Origin: Parapusillimonas granuli
Lineage (GTDB): Bacteria; Pseudomonadota; Gammaproteobacteria; Burkholderiales; Burkholderiaceae_B
Length of the DNA: 64,000 bases
NCBI RefSeq assembly: GCF_013416525.1
Contig: NZ_JACCEM010000001.1
Span: 62,001-126,000, forward strand
Reading direction: 5' to 3'
Within the stretch, counting starts at the first letter, position 1. Each line of letters begins with the position of its first letter. A model generated the notes under the pieces. It ran no database searches. It had not been told where the DNA came from and saw nothing but the letters and a program-made list of their open reading frames with translations. The translations under genes were made by a program, and so were the position numbers. This document shows positions 16,727 through 26,115 of the stretch, piece by piece.

Positions 16727-19114
16727 ATGTTGACACGTTGCACATTGTTGTTCCCGTCGTTCTTCTCCTTTGTTGCCGTCCTGCTGTTCAGCGTCTTCTG
16801 CCAGCGGGCGCTGGCGGGCCAGCATACCGGCCCGCCACCAGGGCCGGAACCCGGCAACCCCTTGAACTGGATCACCGACGAGGCGCAATTGGGCTTACCC
16901 GATGCGCCTCTTGTCTTTTCGGGCGAGCCTTTGCGCGTCGGCGCAAGCTTCAGCACGGCGCGCCTCGTCGCCATAGACCGCGACGCCCACATCGAAGTGG
17001 CCGGCGGCGCCCGGCTGGAACTGGCCGGCACCGTGTCCAGCCTGGACGGCTCGGAAGGCCGGCTGGTGAAAACCGGCGCCGGCACGCTGGCGCTTTCCGC
17101 CGACAACAACTACCTGGGCCATACCCGGCTGATGGCCGGGCGGCTGCAGATACAGGGCCACAACGCGCTGGGCGGCGGGCTCTCGTCTTTGTGGATGCGC
17201 CCGGGCACCACGCTCAGCTATGCCGCCGGCACGGTGCTGAGCAAAAGCATACAGCTCGATCCCGGGCAAGCGCCGGACGACCCGGCTCCGCAGGCGGCGC
17301 TGCTGCACGTGCCGCAAGGGGTGGCGACCCAGGCCGGCGCCATCGTCGGCCCCCTGCCCCTGGTCAAGCAAGGGTCGGGCACCCTGGTGCTGGCGGGCTC
17401 CGCGCACGCGGCGGCGGGCCTGGACGTGGAGGCCGGCACGCTGCGCAACCTGATGATGATCAACGGCCCCGTCACCGTGCGCAGCGGCGCGCGCCTGGAA
17501 GGCGGCGGCTCCATGGGCGCCACCACGGTGCAGGGCGGCGCCACCCTGGCTCCCGGCGCGCCGGCGGCATCGGGCCGCCCCGGTGCGATCGGCACCCTGG
17601 CGGTGGCGGGCCGGCTGCACCTGCTGCCCGGCGCGGAACTGGCGGTCAAGGTCCTGCCCGACGGCGGCTCCGACCAGGTCATGGTGGTGGGCAAGGCCTT
17701 GCTGGACGGCCGGCTGTCGGCCCTGGCCGGTGAAGGCGACTGGCGGCCCAGCACCCGATATACCGTCGTGCATGCCCTGGGCGGCTTCGAGGGCACGCGT
17801 TTCGAGTCCGCCGGCAGCAATCTGGCCTTCCTGGACCCGGAGCTGAGCTATAGCGACGACGATACCCGCGCTTTCCTGACCCTGGTGCGCAACGACACCC
17901 GGCTGGACGAGGTGGGCGACACCGAAACCGAGGACGAAGTGGCGGTTGTGATCGACCCGGTGAAACCGGTGACGCCGGTGCGGCCGGTGGAGCCCTTGCC
18001 GCCGATCGAGCCGGTGGCGCCCGCGGCCCCGCCGGACGCGACGGAGACGGATGTGGATATTCCTGTGGATGACCCTGTGGTCATCGTTGTGGACAGCGAG
18101 CCCGAGGCCATACTGCATGACGAAATCCTCGTCATGACCGCGCCCGAGGCGAAAACGGCCTTGCGCCAATTGTCCGGCAGTTGGCATGCGTCGCTGCGGT
18201 CCGGCATGCTGGAGGACAGCCGCCACATCCGCGAAGCGGCGCTGCGCCATCTGGGCCGGGGCGAGGGCCATTGGCTGCAAGGCTGGCATTCCAACGGATG
18301 GCGCGGCGCGGCACACGGCACGCCCGCCGACTGGCGCGACCTGCACGGGATGGCGCTGGGGTCGACGCGCAACCTGGCCGCCCACTGGCGGGCGACCGTC
18401 TTCCTGGGCGCCCAGCGCGGGGATTGGCGGCGCCATCCCGCCACGGCCCATGCGCGCATCGACGGCGTCCACGCCGGCATCGCCCTGCTGAAGGAACTGA
18501 CGGTCACGGACCTTGCCGTGGGCGTGGCCAAGACCTGGAACCGCGTCCAGGCATCGCGGTCGGTGTCGGCGGGCGGCATGCATTATGCGCTGGCCGGCGT
18601 GGGCCACGGGTATACCTTGCAGGTTTTCACGGAACTGGCGGCGCCGCTGCGGCGGCTGGCGAAGCTGCACCGGCATCCGGCGCTGAAGGGACTGACCCCG
18701 TTCATACGCGCGGCCTGGGTGCGCGACAGCCTGCACGGCTACGACGAGCGCGGCGGCGCGGCCGCACTGACCATGCTGCGCGACCGGCGTTCCGTCGTGT
18801 TTACCACCCTGGGCGTGCAAGCCGACTATGCCTTGCAAGGCCCGAAGGGCGCAATGCGCCTGCAAGGCGAGCTGGCATGGCGCCACGCCGGCGGCGACAC
18901 GCACGCGCGCTCGCAACAGTATTTCAGGGACGGCACCCGCAGGCGCGTGTTCGCCTCCGAAGGGCAGGCCATTGCGCGCCAGGCATGGTCGTTGAAGCTG
19001 GGCCTGGAGGGCGATTTGGGGCGTGATCTGCGGCTGAGCGTCGGCTATGCCGGGCAGTACGCGCGGCGGCAGAAGGATCATGGGTTGCGGGTTGCGGTGG
19101 CGTGGGTGTTTTAA
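16727..19114 (+). CDS. Type V autotransporter with beta-barrel domain
   Basis: This 795-residue protein has a Sec signal peptide (cleavage after A30, RALA|GQ). The passenger is beta-helix-like, with two autotransporter-associated strand repeats (GRLVKTGAGTLALSADNNYL at 111-130; LPLVKQGSGTLVLAGSA about 205-222). A Pro/Val-rich linker covers about 408-455 (PVKPVTPVRPVEPLPPIEPV). The autotransporter barrel runs from about 485 to 795 and ends in VAWVF, as such barrels do. GGAGG lies 4 bases before the ATG. Its own promoter is expected in the 154-base gap after rfbC, where short GTCAC/GTGAC arms are seen at 16685-16703. Passenger function is unknown. Confidence 0.9.
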   Translation: MLTRCTLLFPSFFSFVAVLLFSVFCQRALAGQHTGPPPGPEPGNPLNWITDEAQLGLPDAPLVFSGEPLRVGASFSTARLVAIDRDAHIEVAGGARLELAGTVSSLDGSEGRLVKTGAGTLALSADNNYLGHTRLMAGRLQIQGHNALGGGLSSLWMRPGTTLSYAAGTVLSKSIQLDPGQAPDDPAPQAALLHVPQGVATQAGAIVGPLPLVKQGSGTLVLAGSAHAAAGLDVEAGTLRNLMMINGPVTVRSGARLEGGGSMGATTVQGGATLAPGAPAASGRPGAIGTLAVAGRLHLLPGAELAVKVLPDGGSDQVMVVGKALLDGRLSALAGEGDWRPSTRYTVVHALGGFEGTRFESAGSNLAFLDPELSYSDDDTRAFLTLVRNDTRLDEVGDTETEDEVAVVIDPVKPVTPVRPVEPLPPIEPVAPAAPPDATETDVDIPVDDPVVIVVDSEPEAILHDEILVMTAPEAKTALRQLSGSWHASLRSGMLEDSRHIREAALRHLGRGEGHWLQGWHSNGWRGAAHGTPADWRDLHGMALGSTRNLAAHWRATVFLGAQRGDWRRHPATAHARIDGVHAGIALLKELTVTDLAVGVAKTWNRVQASRSVSAGGMHYALAGVGHGYTLQVFTELAAPLRRLAKLHRHPALKGLTPFIRAAWVRDSLHGYDERGGAAALTMLRDRRSVVFTTLGVQADYALQGPKGAMRLQGELAWRHAGGDTHARSQQYFRDGTRRRVFASEGQAIARQAWSLKLGLEGDLGRDLRLSVGYAGQYARRQKDHGLRVAVAWVF

Positions 19115-19368
19115 GGAAGGGTTGGTGAAGAGGCTCTACGCGATTGTGGGTGCGGCCAGAGCCTGATTCCTCTTGCGGATTCTCCTGCTCTTCATACCGA
19201 TGCGTTGCCTTTGCCAGGGAGAATAGATACAATTCCACAATTTAAGTAACAAAACGATCATTTATGTTGTTTGTAGCAACAATTATTGCGCCCCAACTGC
19301 TTCATCCCATAACCATGCGGGTAGCGGGCGATAGGCATCATTAAATCGATCCGGTAGGATACAGAATC

Positions 19369-21330
19369 ATGGCAACTCTGCCTGCATCCGTTCTTTTCAA
19401 CCCGGTTTGGTATCTAAACCGGAACCCCGACGTAGCCGCGGCGGTGCGCCTGGGGCACACTACCGCCGAACTGCATTTCGAACTTCATGGAAAAGCCGAA
19501 GGCCGCGCGCCTGGCCCGCTATTCAATCCGCAAGAGTACCTGGCAAAAAACCCGGACGTAGCCGCCGCTGTCAAAGCGGGCGAGATCTCCGCCTTTGACC
19601 ACTTCGTCCTGTATGGCGCGGCCGAGGGCCGTTCGCCATCGAGCATATTCGACATCAGCTTCTACCTGTCGCAGAACCCTGACGTGGCCGCCGCCGTGGC
19701 GGCGGGGTACATCTCCGCCATCCAGCATATTTTGCTGTACGGGTTGGCCGAAGGGCGGCAACTGCTGCCTTTCCTGAACCTTAAGGGCTACCTGGATGCA
19801 AACCCCGACGTCGCCGAAGCCGTCCGGAACGGCCAGACCGATCCGCTTACCCACCTGCTGCAATACGGCATCGCCGAAGGACGCCCGCTGAGCAACGGCG
19901 TGAGCCTGTCCCTGTTTGCCGCGGACCCCGCCTTCAAGGCGGCGATCACCGAAGGCCGCTACGAAGATGCGGTGGCCATCGTCGGCAAGGTCGCGCCCTT
20001 CCTGCCGACCTTCACGCCGCCCACTGGTTGGGTTCCCGCCGCCAATACCCCGATCCCCATCGACTTCGTCCCGCCCAAAGGCGTCAAGCTGATCGTGCCG
20101 CCTTCGGTGACCGTGCCTCCGGATGTCGTTTTGCCCGATACCGTCGAGCATGAAACGCCCCCTGCACCCGGGCCCACGATCACGTTCACGGTGACCGAAA
20201 GCGGTTCTGCGCCAACTGTGGCAGTCGCCTTCGAGCATGCGAGCTCCACGATCAGTGTTGTGGAAGAAGGCGGCAAGCTCAAATTCACCAGCGGCTCGAC
20301 TTCGATCAGCACCACCGCCGACGCAGCGGGTATCGGCATTATTCATGTGCCTGCTGGCACGACGATGTCCGGCGCGGTCGGTGTACTCGGTGGCAAAGCA
20401 ATTTCCGGCGGCGGCAACTTGACGCTCGTCGGCCCGTCCACCGTGGCACAGGTCGCGGGTGTTGACTTCAGCGGTGTTGCAGGCGTGGTGATTTACAGCA
20501 TCACTGACACCTGGGCCCATGTCCAACCTGAGCTGGACGACGATCTGATCACGGATGCTGCCGCCGTCAGCGTCACCGATGCTGTTACGCTGGATATCGC
20601 CGGCTTTAACAATCTGCCCCCCACTCTCACCTTCACCGGCGGCTACCGCATCAGCGACACCATCGACGCCGCTCATAATAAGAACTTCAGCGATGCCGTT
20701 TGGGCAGGCATCAAGGGTGTCACGCTGGCTGGCAGTGCCGGTGATCAAACCGTCACGGGTTCCGCGTTTGTCGACCAGATCGCCGGCGGTGATGGCGCCG
20801 ACACGCTGTCTGGTGGCGATGGAAACGACACGCTGTTTGGCGGTGCGGGCAACGACATCCTGATCGGCGGCAATGGGATTGATAAATTCCTCTTCATCGC
20901 AGGTGCTGACGCCACCGCTGCAGCCGTCGCGGCAGCCAACGGTGCCGACACCATCACCGATTTCAAGTCGAGCGATGGCGACATCCTGGATGTGGCTCAG
21001 TTGCTTACTGGAGTGAGAAACTTCATCAAAGGTGATTTTTCAACGCTCTCCGGAAGCATTGGCAATTACAACATGGCCGTCATCACGGATGCCCAGAACG
21101 TATCGGGTAATGCGCTTGCCGCAGCTGATGTGGACCATTTGGCATACTCGGTGAGTAATCACGCGGGTTCCGGCATCCTGGTGTTCAACAACAACGGCGC
21201 CGTCCAGATTTGGTACGACTCCGCGATGGGTGCGCACCGCGGGGGGAGCGACGTAGTCCTCATCGGCACGATCACGACGGCGAACGCCGCCGCCGACCTG
21301 GCGGCGCTGACCGCCTTCAACTTCGGCTGA
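19369..21330 (+). CDS. RTX-type secreted surface protein with N-terminal NPDV/AEGR repeats
   Basis: This 653-residue protein has no Sec signal. Four ~41-residue repeats lie at about 9-49, 50-90, 91-132 and 133-175, each F(N/D)xxxYLxxNPDVAxAV...GxAEGR. The middle (about 260-460) is Thr/Ser/Val-rich and probably beta-structured. About 467-505 hold glycine/aspartate RTX nonapeptides (GGDGADTLSGGDGNDTLFGG), which bind calcium and mark type I secretion. The last ~140 residues look like a type I C-terminal target region (ADTITDFKSSDGDILDV). The 254-base upstream gap is AT-rich with TTGTT...AACAA arms near 19270. A strong terminator follows. An S-layer or adhesin role is inference. Confidence 0.82.
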   Translation: MATLPASVLFNPVWYLNRNPDVAAAVRLGHTTAELHFELHGKAEGRAPGPLFNPQEYLAKNPDVAAAVKAGEISAFDHFVLYGAAEGRSPSSIFDISFYLSQNPDVAAAVAAGYISAIQHILLYGLAEGRQLLPFLNLKGYLDANPDVAEAVRNGQTDPLTHLLQYGIAEGRPLSNGVSLSLFAADPAFKAAITEGRYEDAVAIVGKVAPFLPTFTPPTGWVPAANTPIPIDFVPPKGVKLIVPPSVTVPPDVVLPDTVEHETPPAPGPTITFTVTESGSAPTVAVAFEHASSTISVVEEGGKLKFTSGSTSISTTADAAGIGIIHVPAGTTMSGAVGVLGGKAISGGGNLTLVGPSTVAQVAGVDFSGVAGVVIYSITDTWAHVQPELDDDLITDAAAVSVTDAVTLDIAGFNNLPPTLTFTGGYRISDTIDAAHNKNFSDAVWAGIKGVTLAGSAGDQTVTGSAFVDQIAGGDGADTLSGGDGNDTLFGGAGNDILIGGNGIDKFLFIAGADATAAAVAAANGADTITDFKSSDGDILDVAQLLTGVRNFIKGDFSTLSGSIGNYNMAVITDAQNVSGNALAAADVDHLAYSVSNHAGSGILVFNNNGAVQIWYDSAMGAHRGGSDVVLIGTITTANAAADLAALTAFNFG

Positions 21331-21375
21331 TCCTTCCCCGGAGACGCCGCCTGCCAGCACTGCCGGGCGGCAAGT

Positions 21376-21412
21376 GCCTGAATCCGGCGCAACGCCGGAT
21401 TCAGGCGTTTTT
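21376..21412 (+). terminator. Rho-independent terminator of the RTX protein gene
   Basis: A perfect 14-bp stem (GCCTGAATCCGGCG with its complement) and a three-base CAA loop are followed by GTTTTT. It lies 46 bases after the stop codon of the RTX gene. Confidence 0.92.
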
Positions 21413-21450
21413 GGGCACGCAGACACCTCTAATACAAAAACCCGGCTGCG

Positions 21451-22163
21451 CTATGGAGCAAACACCTGCTCGATGGAATCGGCATCGATAAAGTTCAGAG
21501 ACCAAACCTCCAGTTCGGAAGCGCTGCCTGTGTGGATGCGCTGAACCAAAGTGTCAGGCAAGGGGCCGAATTTGTGGATCAATTGACGCTCCAGCAGCGC
21601 TGCTTGGCCAGACAGCTCGCCTTGCCGCAACCCCTCCAGGATCCCCTCGCGCTTCCACTGCCGGGCCCACATGCCCGGCTTCTCACTGATCAACATGACA
21701 AGCTCCTGCAAACTCGTGACCTGGGGCACCGCCTCTTGCGGCTGGGCCCGCGACAGCACCAGGTGCTGGATATAGGCGGCAAGGCTGCGGTTCAACTCCT
21801 CAAACCCCTCCCCTTGCACCGCGTCCATCAAAGTGTGCAGTATTTCCGGGATTTGCTCAATGGCCGTGCTGTGCTCCAGCCGAAAAAGCAGCCCCGCCAG
21901 GTTCGCATCGGGCAGGCCGCCCGCGCGCAGCAGCGCGCCTTCGTCGATCAGCACGTAGCGACTGCAACTGGTAGTTGGACAAGTCAGGCGCCGTCGCCCA
22001 CGCGCCGCTGCAGGCGCTCGGCCACGTACTGCGTGTTGACCTCGCGCAGGCCCGCCCAGTCCAGGTCCCGCAGCCAATCGGCCTCCAGCACGCAGGCCAG
22101 CAGGTCGCGCAGCATCTGGTGGTGATGGAACACGCGCCGGTAGGCGGCATCGCGCTCGCTCAT
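21451..22163 (-). pseudogene. Broken Rpn-family (PD-(D/E)XK transposase-like) nuclease gene
   Basis: The frame opens at ATG 22163 with MSERDAAYRRVFHHHQMLRD, the N-terminus of Rpn/YhgA-type recombination-promoting nucleases. It stops after 59 residues (QRRVGDGA*). A second frame then reads PDLSNYQLQS, and a third reads RYVLIDEGALLRAGGLPDANLAG to the stop at 21451, the family's C-terminal half. So the catalytic middle (about 100 residues) is deleted and there is at least one further frameshift. Nothing here can encode an active nuclease. It separates the RTX gene from rfbB. Confidence 0.82.
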
Positions 22164-22343
22164 GGCGGCCTCCCTGAAGTGAATGTCAGGAGACCATCAT
22201 GGCTTGGATCACAGCGCGGGAGTGGCTGCGGCGGATGGAATGGCCACTGCGGGAACTACCCGGTCGTAGCAAGCTCTAGCCGTGTCAGGCCGCGCCATGC
22301 CACGGCCCTGAAGCCAAAACCACGCCCGCAAGAGCATCAAGAA

Positions 22344-23408
22344 TCAAGCCCCAACGCCCAGCCGCTCGCGCTGATAGCTGCCGTCCTGCACGCGGCGGCT
22401 CCATTCCATATTGTCCAGATACCATTGCACGGTCTTGCGCAAGCCGGACTCGAACGTTTCCCAAGGCGCCCAGCCCAGCTCGCGCTGGATCTTGCCGGCA
22501 TCGATGGCGTAGCGCAGGTCGTGGCCGGGGCGGTCTTTGACGTGGGTGATGAGGTCGGCGTAGCGCGCGACGCCCGCTGGCTTGGCGGGGGCCAATTCTT
22601 CCAGCAGCGCACAGATGGCGTGCACCACGTCTATGTTCTTCTTCTCATTATGCCCGCCCACGTTGTAGGTTTCGCCTACCTTGCCCTGTGTAACCACCGT
22701 GTACAGCGCGCGGGCGTGGTCTTCCACATAGAGCCAGTCGCGCACCTGGTTGCCCGCGCCGTATACCGGCAGGGGCTTGCCTTCCAGGGCGTTCAGGATC
22801 ATCAGCGGGATGAGTTTCTCGGGGAAATGGTAGGGACCGTAGTTGTTCGAGCAGTTTGTGACCAGCGTGGGCAGGCCGTAGGTGCGCAGCCAGGCGCGCA
22901 CCAGGTGGTCGGAGCCGGCCTTGCTGGCGGAATACGGCGAGCTGGGCGCGTAGGGGGTGGTTTCCGTGAACAGGTCTTCGGGGCCTTCCAGGTCGCCGTA
23001 GACTTCGTCGGTGGAAATGTGATGGAAGCGGAACCGCGCCTTGGCATCGTCGTCCAGCCCTTGCCAGTACTGCCTGGCGGCTTCCAGCAGCACATAGGTG
23101 CCGACGATGTTGGTTTCTATGAAGGCGGCGGGGCCGTCGATCGAGCGGTCGACGTGGGATTCGGCCGCCAGGTGCATCACCGCCTGCGGCTGATGCTGCC
23201 GGAAGACGCGGTCCAGCTCCGCACGGTTGCAGATGTCCACGTGTTCGAAGGCGTAGCGGTCGCTGCCCGCGATTTCCGCCAGGGATTCGAGATTGCCGGC
23301 ATAGGTCAGCTTGTCGACGTTGACGACCGAGTCGCCGGTGTTGCGAATGATGTGGCGAACCAGGGCCGACCCGATGAAGCCGGCGCCGCCGGTAACGAGG
23401 ATTTTCAT
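22344..23408 (-). CDS. rfbB: dTDP-glucose 4,6-dehydratase
   Basis: This 354-residue extended SDR makes dTDP-4-keto-6-deoxyglucose, the second step to dTDP-rhamnose. It has the NAD motif G7-G8-A-G10-F-I-G13, [22 protein letters not shown] (catalytic Asp-Glu pair), [12 protein letters not shown] (YxxxK) and [14 protein letters not shown]. It is full length. Unusually it is not joined to rfbDAC but sits on the other strand beyond the autotransporter, RTX gene and pseudogene. All four enzymes are nevertheless present, so the pathway is complete. Confidence 0.96.
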   Translation of the reverse strand: MKILVTGGAGFIGSALVRHIIRNTGDSVVNVDKLTYAGNLESLAEIAGSDRYAFEHVDICNRAELDRVFRQHQPQAVMHLAAESHVDRSIDGPAAFIETNIVGTYVLLEAARQYWQGLDDDAKARFRFHHISTDEVYGDLEGPEDLFTETTPYAPSSPYSASKAGSDHLVRAWLRTYGLPTLVTNCSNNYGPYHFPEKLIPLMILNALEGKPLPVYGAGNQVRDWLYVEDHARALYTVVTQGKVGETYNVGGHNEKKNIDVVHAICALLEELAPAKPAGVARYADLITHVKDRPGHDLRYAIDAGKIQRELGWAPWETFESGLRKTVQWYLDNMEWSRRVQDGSYQRERLGVGA

Positions 23409-23520
23409 GGACGCGTTCCGATGTGATTTGCTTTGAAGGGATTATAAAGAGTAAAGCCGCCCGATCGGCGCAGCGGGCACGCCGCGCGCTGAACCGCGCC
23501 CGCCCGCCGGTACGCCGGCT

Positions 23521-23925
23521 TCATTTCCTGAACAGCAGATAGCGCGCCGTCAGGAAATTGACCGACATGCCCGCCAGGCTGCCGGCCGCGACGCCCAGGA
23601 CCAGGTGCTGGCGCACCACGGGCTGCCACAGGACCAGGGCGCTGTAGACGCCATAGTTGACCAGCCCGCCGGCCAGCATCAGGACCAGGTAGGACAGGAA
23701 CTCGCTCTTGCGCGAAAGCGCCGAGGCACGGCCGCGGAAAGCCAGGTTGCGGTTGATGAGCCAGGTGGCCAGCACGGCCGCCAGGAAGGAAAGCGCGCGG
23801 GCGTAGAAGGGGCCCATGATGCCCTGCAGCGCGTAAAGCACGGCGGTATCCACCATGAAGCCCACGGTCCCCGCCACGCCGAAGAGTATCGTTTCGCGCA
23901 GCAGCTTCACTACAGTTGGCAACAC
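23521..23925 (-). CDS. GtrA-family membrane protein
   Basis: This 134-residue protein has four membrane helices, with the family signature FGVAGTVGFMVDTAVLYAL at 16-34 and NRNLAFR near residue 59. GtrA proteins are thought to flip bactoprenol-linked glucose, or otherwise help to decorate the O-antigen or cell-wall glycan. It lies upstream of rfbB on the same strand (112-base gap) and divergent from the ligase-like gene. Confidence 0.87.
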   Translation of the reverse strand: MLPTVVKLLRETILFGVAGTVGFMVDTAVLYALQGIMGPFYARALSFLAAVLATWLINRNLAFRGRASALSRKSEFLSYLVLMLAGGLVNYGVYSALVLWQPVVRQHLVLGVAAGSLAGMSVNFLTARYLLFRK

Positions 23926-24004
23926 ACTATGTCGTTCATGGGCGGTATTTTAGCGGCGCCGCCGCTACAATGGCGCGGTGCCGCAGCCATCACCATCATC
24001 GACC

Positions 24005-25261
24005 ATGCAAAACCGACGCTTGCCGCAATTGACGGCGGTTTCCATTGAAACGCTGGGCGTGTTCCTGTTCTTTGCCCTGACCTTCGCCCTGCCCTCCGGG
24101 TACTCGTATGGCGCTTCCGTGCTGCTGCTGGGCGGGCTGGCGTTCGTCGCGCAGCGGCCGGCCATGTCCCTGTCCGCCGAGGACAAGGCCGTCGCCTGGG
24201 TGCTGGCCGTCTATTTCCTCGTTTCGCTGCTGAGCATCCTGTACCTGGACAACAGCACCAAGTCGCTGGATCAATCGCTGCGCTGCCTGCTCGCGATTCC
24301 CATATTGCTGTGGATGCTGCACGTGCCCTTTCAACTGGCCGCGCTGTGGGCGGGAACGGTGCTGGGTGTCGTGAGCTCGGTGGGCATCGCCGTCTGGCAG
24401 CTTTACGGCCTGGGCTACGACCGCGCCGAGGGGTATTTGAACATCATCCATTTCGGCAACATCGCCCTGGTGTTCGGCGTGTTCTGCCTGGGCGGCATGT
24501 TCTGGGCGGGCACGCAGGGCCGCAAGGCCTGGTGGTGGCGCGCGGCCTTCGTGCTGGGCATCGCCTGTAGCCTGTACAGCGTGGTGGCGTCGGGCAGCCG
24601 CGGCAGCTGGGTGGCCATGCCGGCGATCGCGCTGCTGTTCTGCGTGGCCTTCATCGATCGCCGCAACGCCTGGCGGGCCGGCATCGCCGGCGCCGTCGCG
24701 GCGGTGGTGGTGGCCGGGCTGTTCGCGATGCCCGACAGCCGGCTGAAGGCGCGTTACGATGCGGCCGTGTCGGACATCGTGCTGTTCATGCAGAAGGACG
24801 AGGCCGATACATCCATCGGGGCGCGTTTCGTGATGTGGGACGGTGCCGTCGAGAACATCTCGAAGCGGCCCTGGCTGGGCTGGAACGAGCAGGAATACGC
24901 CAACGAATTGCAACGCATGGTGGACGCGGGCGTGCTGGACGACGTGGCGCTGAAGTTCAGCGACAACCTGCACAACAATTATCTTCAGGCCTGGGCTTTC
25001 CAGGGCCTGCCCGGGCTGCTGGCGCTGCTGGCCTTGTACGCGGTGCCGCTGGCCGGTTTCTGCAGGCGCCTGCGCCACGCCGACATCACCGTCCGCACGC
25101 TGGCGTTTTGCGGTTCTTCGCTGGTGGCGGGCTATGTGTTCTTTGGCCTGACGCAGGTGATTCTACGGCGGAACAACGGGATCATGTTCCTGGTGCTGTC
25201 TTTGGTGATTTTATGGGCCGCCATGCGGCGCGCGGAAAAGGGCGGATCGCCCGGCGTTTGA
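24005..25261 (+). CDS. O-antigen ligase/polymerase family membrane protein (WaaL/Wzy type)
   Basis: This 418-residue protein has about 11-12 membrane helices. The large periplasmic loop contains ARFVMWDGAVENISKRPWLGWNEQEY and DNLHNNYLQAWAFQGLPGLLALL, the H-bearing motif of the Wzy_C/WaaL family. In a Wzm/Wzt system a ligase is needed to join the exported chain to lipid A-core, so WaaL is the likely role. The start at ATG 24005 is chosen; an in-frame GTG at 23978 would add nine residues. No clear Shine-Dalgarno supports either. It is convergent with the next gene (11 bases between stops). Confidence 0.82.
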   Translation: MQNRRLPQLTAVSIETLGVFLFFALTFALPSGYSYGASVLLLGGLAFVAQRPAMSLSAEDKAVAWVLAVYFLVSLLSILYLDNSTKSLDQSLRCLLAIPILLWMLHVPFQLAALWAGTVLGVVSSVGIAVWQLYGLGYDRAEGYLNIIHFGNIALVFGVFCLGGMFWAGTQGRKAWWWRAAFVLGIACSLYSVVASGSRGSWVAMPAIALLFCVAFIDRRNAWRAGIAGAVAAVVVAGLFAMPDSRLKARYDAAVSDIVLFMQKDEADTSIGARFVMWDGAVENISKRPWLGWNEQEYANELQRMVDAGVLDDVALKFSDNLHNNYLQAWAFQGLPGLLALLALYAVPLAGFCRRLRHADITVRTLAFCGSSLVAGYVFFGLTQVILRRNNGIMFLVLSLVILWAAMRRAEKGGSPGV

Positions 25262-25272
25262 CCGCGACCGCA

Positions 25273-26115
25273 TCAAACCCGGGCTTCAAGGAGCCGCGCC
25301 ACGAATTCCATCAAGGGCATCCCCGCCCTGGCCCCCAGCGACAGGGCGAGCGGGTTGGCGCAGCTGATGATGCCGTCCCGGTAGGTGGATCGGGCGTCGC
25401 CGATGCGGGCGCTTTCGGCCGCGACGGTGACGCCCGCCACGCCCTGCCGTTCCAGCGCGGGCAGGCGGGTGGCGCCGGCGCCGTCCACGCCGATGCCGGC
25501 ATCGTTGTAGGCGGCGGCGAATACGGCGTGGCCGCCTATGGCGGTGGCGGGGTCGCCGCCCTGCAGCCCGCCATGCGAGCCGGTGACGACGACGGCGCCG
25601 GCGTCTTCTTCATGGGCCAGCGACACCGAATCGATCAGGACCAGCCTGCGCCGGGCGCCCGGCGGCTGCAGCACGGCCCGCGCCTCGGCGGGCAGCGGGG
25701 GCGGCCGCGTGGGCGTGTTGCCGCCCGCGACCATGAGGCGGGCGGCGTCCATGGCGCTCATTCCGGGCTGCACGCCCGCCTTGCCCGCCGTGTGGTTGAC
25801 GGCGGAAATGCGGCCGCGCCAGGCGGCGTCCTTGCCGTCGCCGATTCTGGCGGATAGGTGCGAAATCACGGCGCCCGCGATCCCGCAGTCGTCCAGCAAG
25901 GCCAGGCCCGATACGCCCGCCCGGTCGCGGCCGACGCCGGCATCGTTCAGCACGATGCCTTTGACGCCGGCCAGCGCCGCCAGGTAGGCGGCATAGCGGC
26001 CGCCATGGGAAGCGGCGATCACGATGGCGCCCCAGACGGGGCCTTGAGAGGGATGCATACCTTCCGGCAGCAAGGTCGTGACGCTGTCGTAAACGTGTAT
26101 GCCAGGGACTTTCAT
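25273..26115 (-). CDS. Internally duplicated protein of unknown function
   Basis: I do not recognise the family of this 280-residue soluble-looking protein. It consists of two clearly related halves. Residues 29-117 carry GAIVIAASHGG, VLNDAGVGRDRAG, SARIGDG, GRISAVN and QPGMSAMDAARLM. Residues 173-276 carry GAVVVTGSHGG, AYNDAGIGVDGAG, SARIGDA, GIISCAN and RAGMPLMEFVARLL. It overlaps the downstream end of the GntR gene by ATGA and belongs to the Bug-GntR operon, so a metabolic role on the ligand of that system is likely. There is no signal peptide. Confidence 0.8.
   Translation of the reverse strand: MKVPGIHVYDSVTTLLPEGMHPSQGPVWGAIVIAASHGGRYAAYLAALAGVKGIVLNDAGVGRDRAGVSGLALLDDCGIAGAVISHLSARIGDGKDAAWRGRISAVNHTAGKAGVQPGMSAMDAARLMVAGGNTPTRPPPLPAEARAVLQPPGARRRLVLIDSVSLAHEEDAGAVVVTGSHGGLQGGDPATAIGGHAVFAAAYNDAGIGVDGAGATRLPALERQGVAGVTVAAESARIGDARSTYRDGIISCANPLALSLGARAGMPLMEFVARLLEARV

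Noticed and set aside
16895-19081. Minus-strand open frame of 728 codons across the autotransporter
   Set aside because: Shadow frame; no signal, motif or ribosome binding site, and the plus strand has signal peptide and barrel.
19130-19165. Weak inverted repeat AGGCTCT...AGAGCCT after the autotransporter
   Set aside because: Seven-base arms with a long loop and no U-run; not enough to call a terminator.
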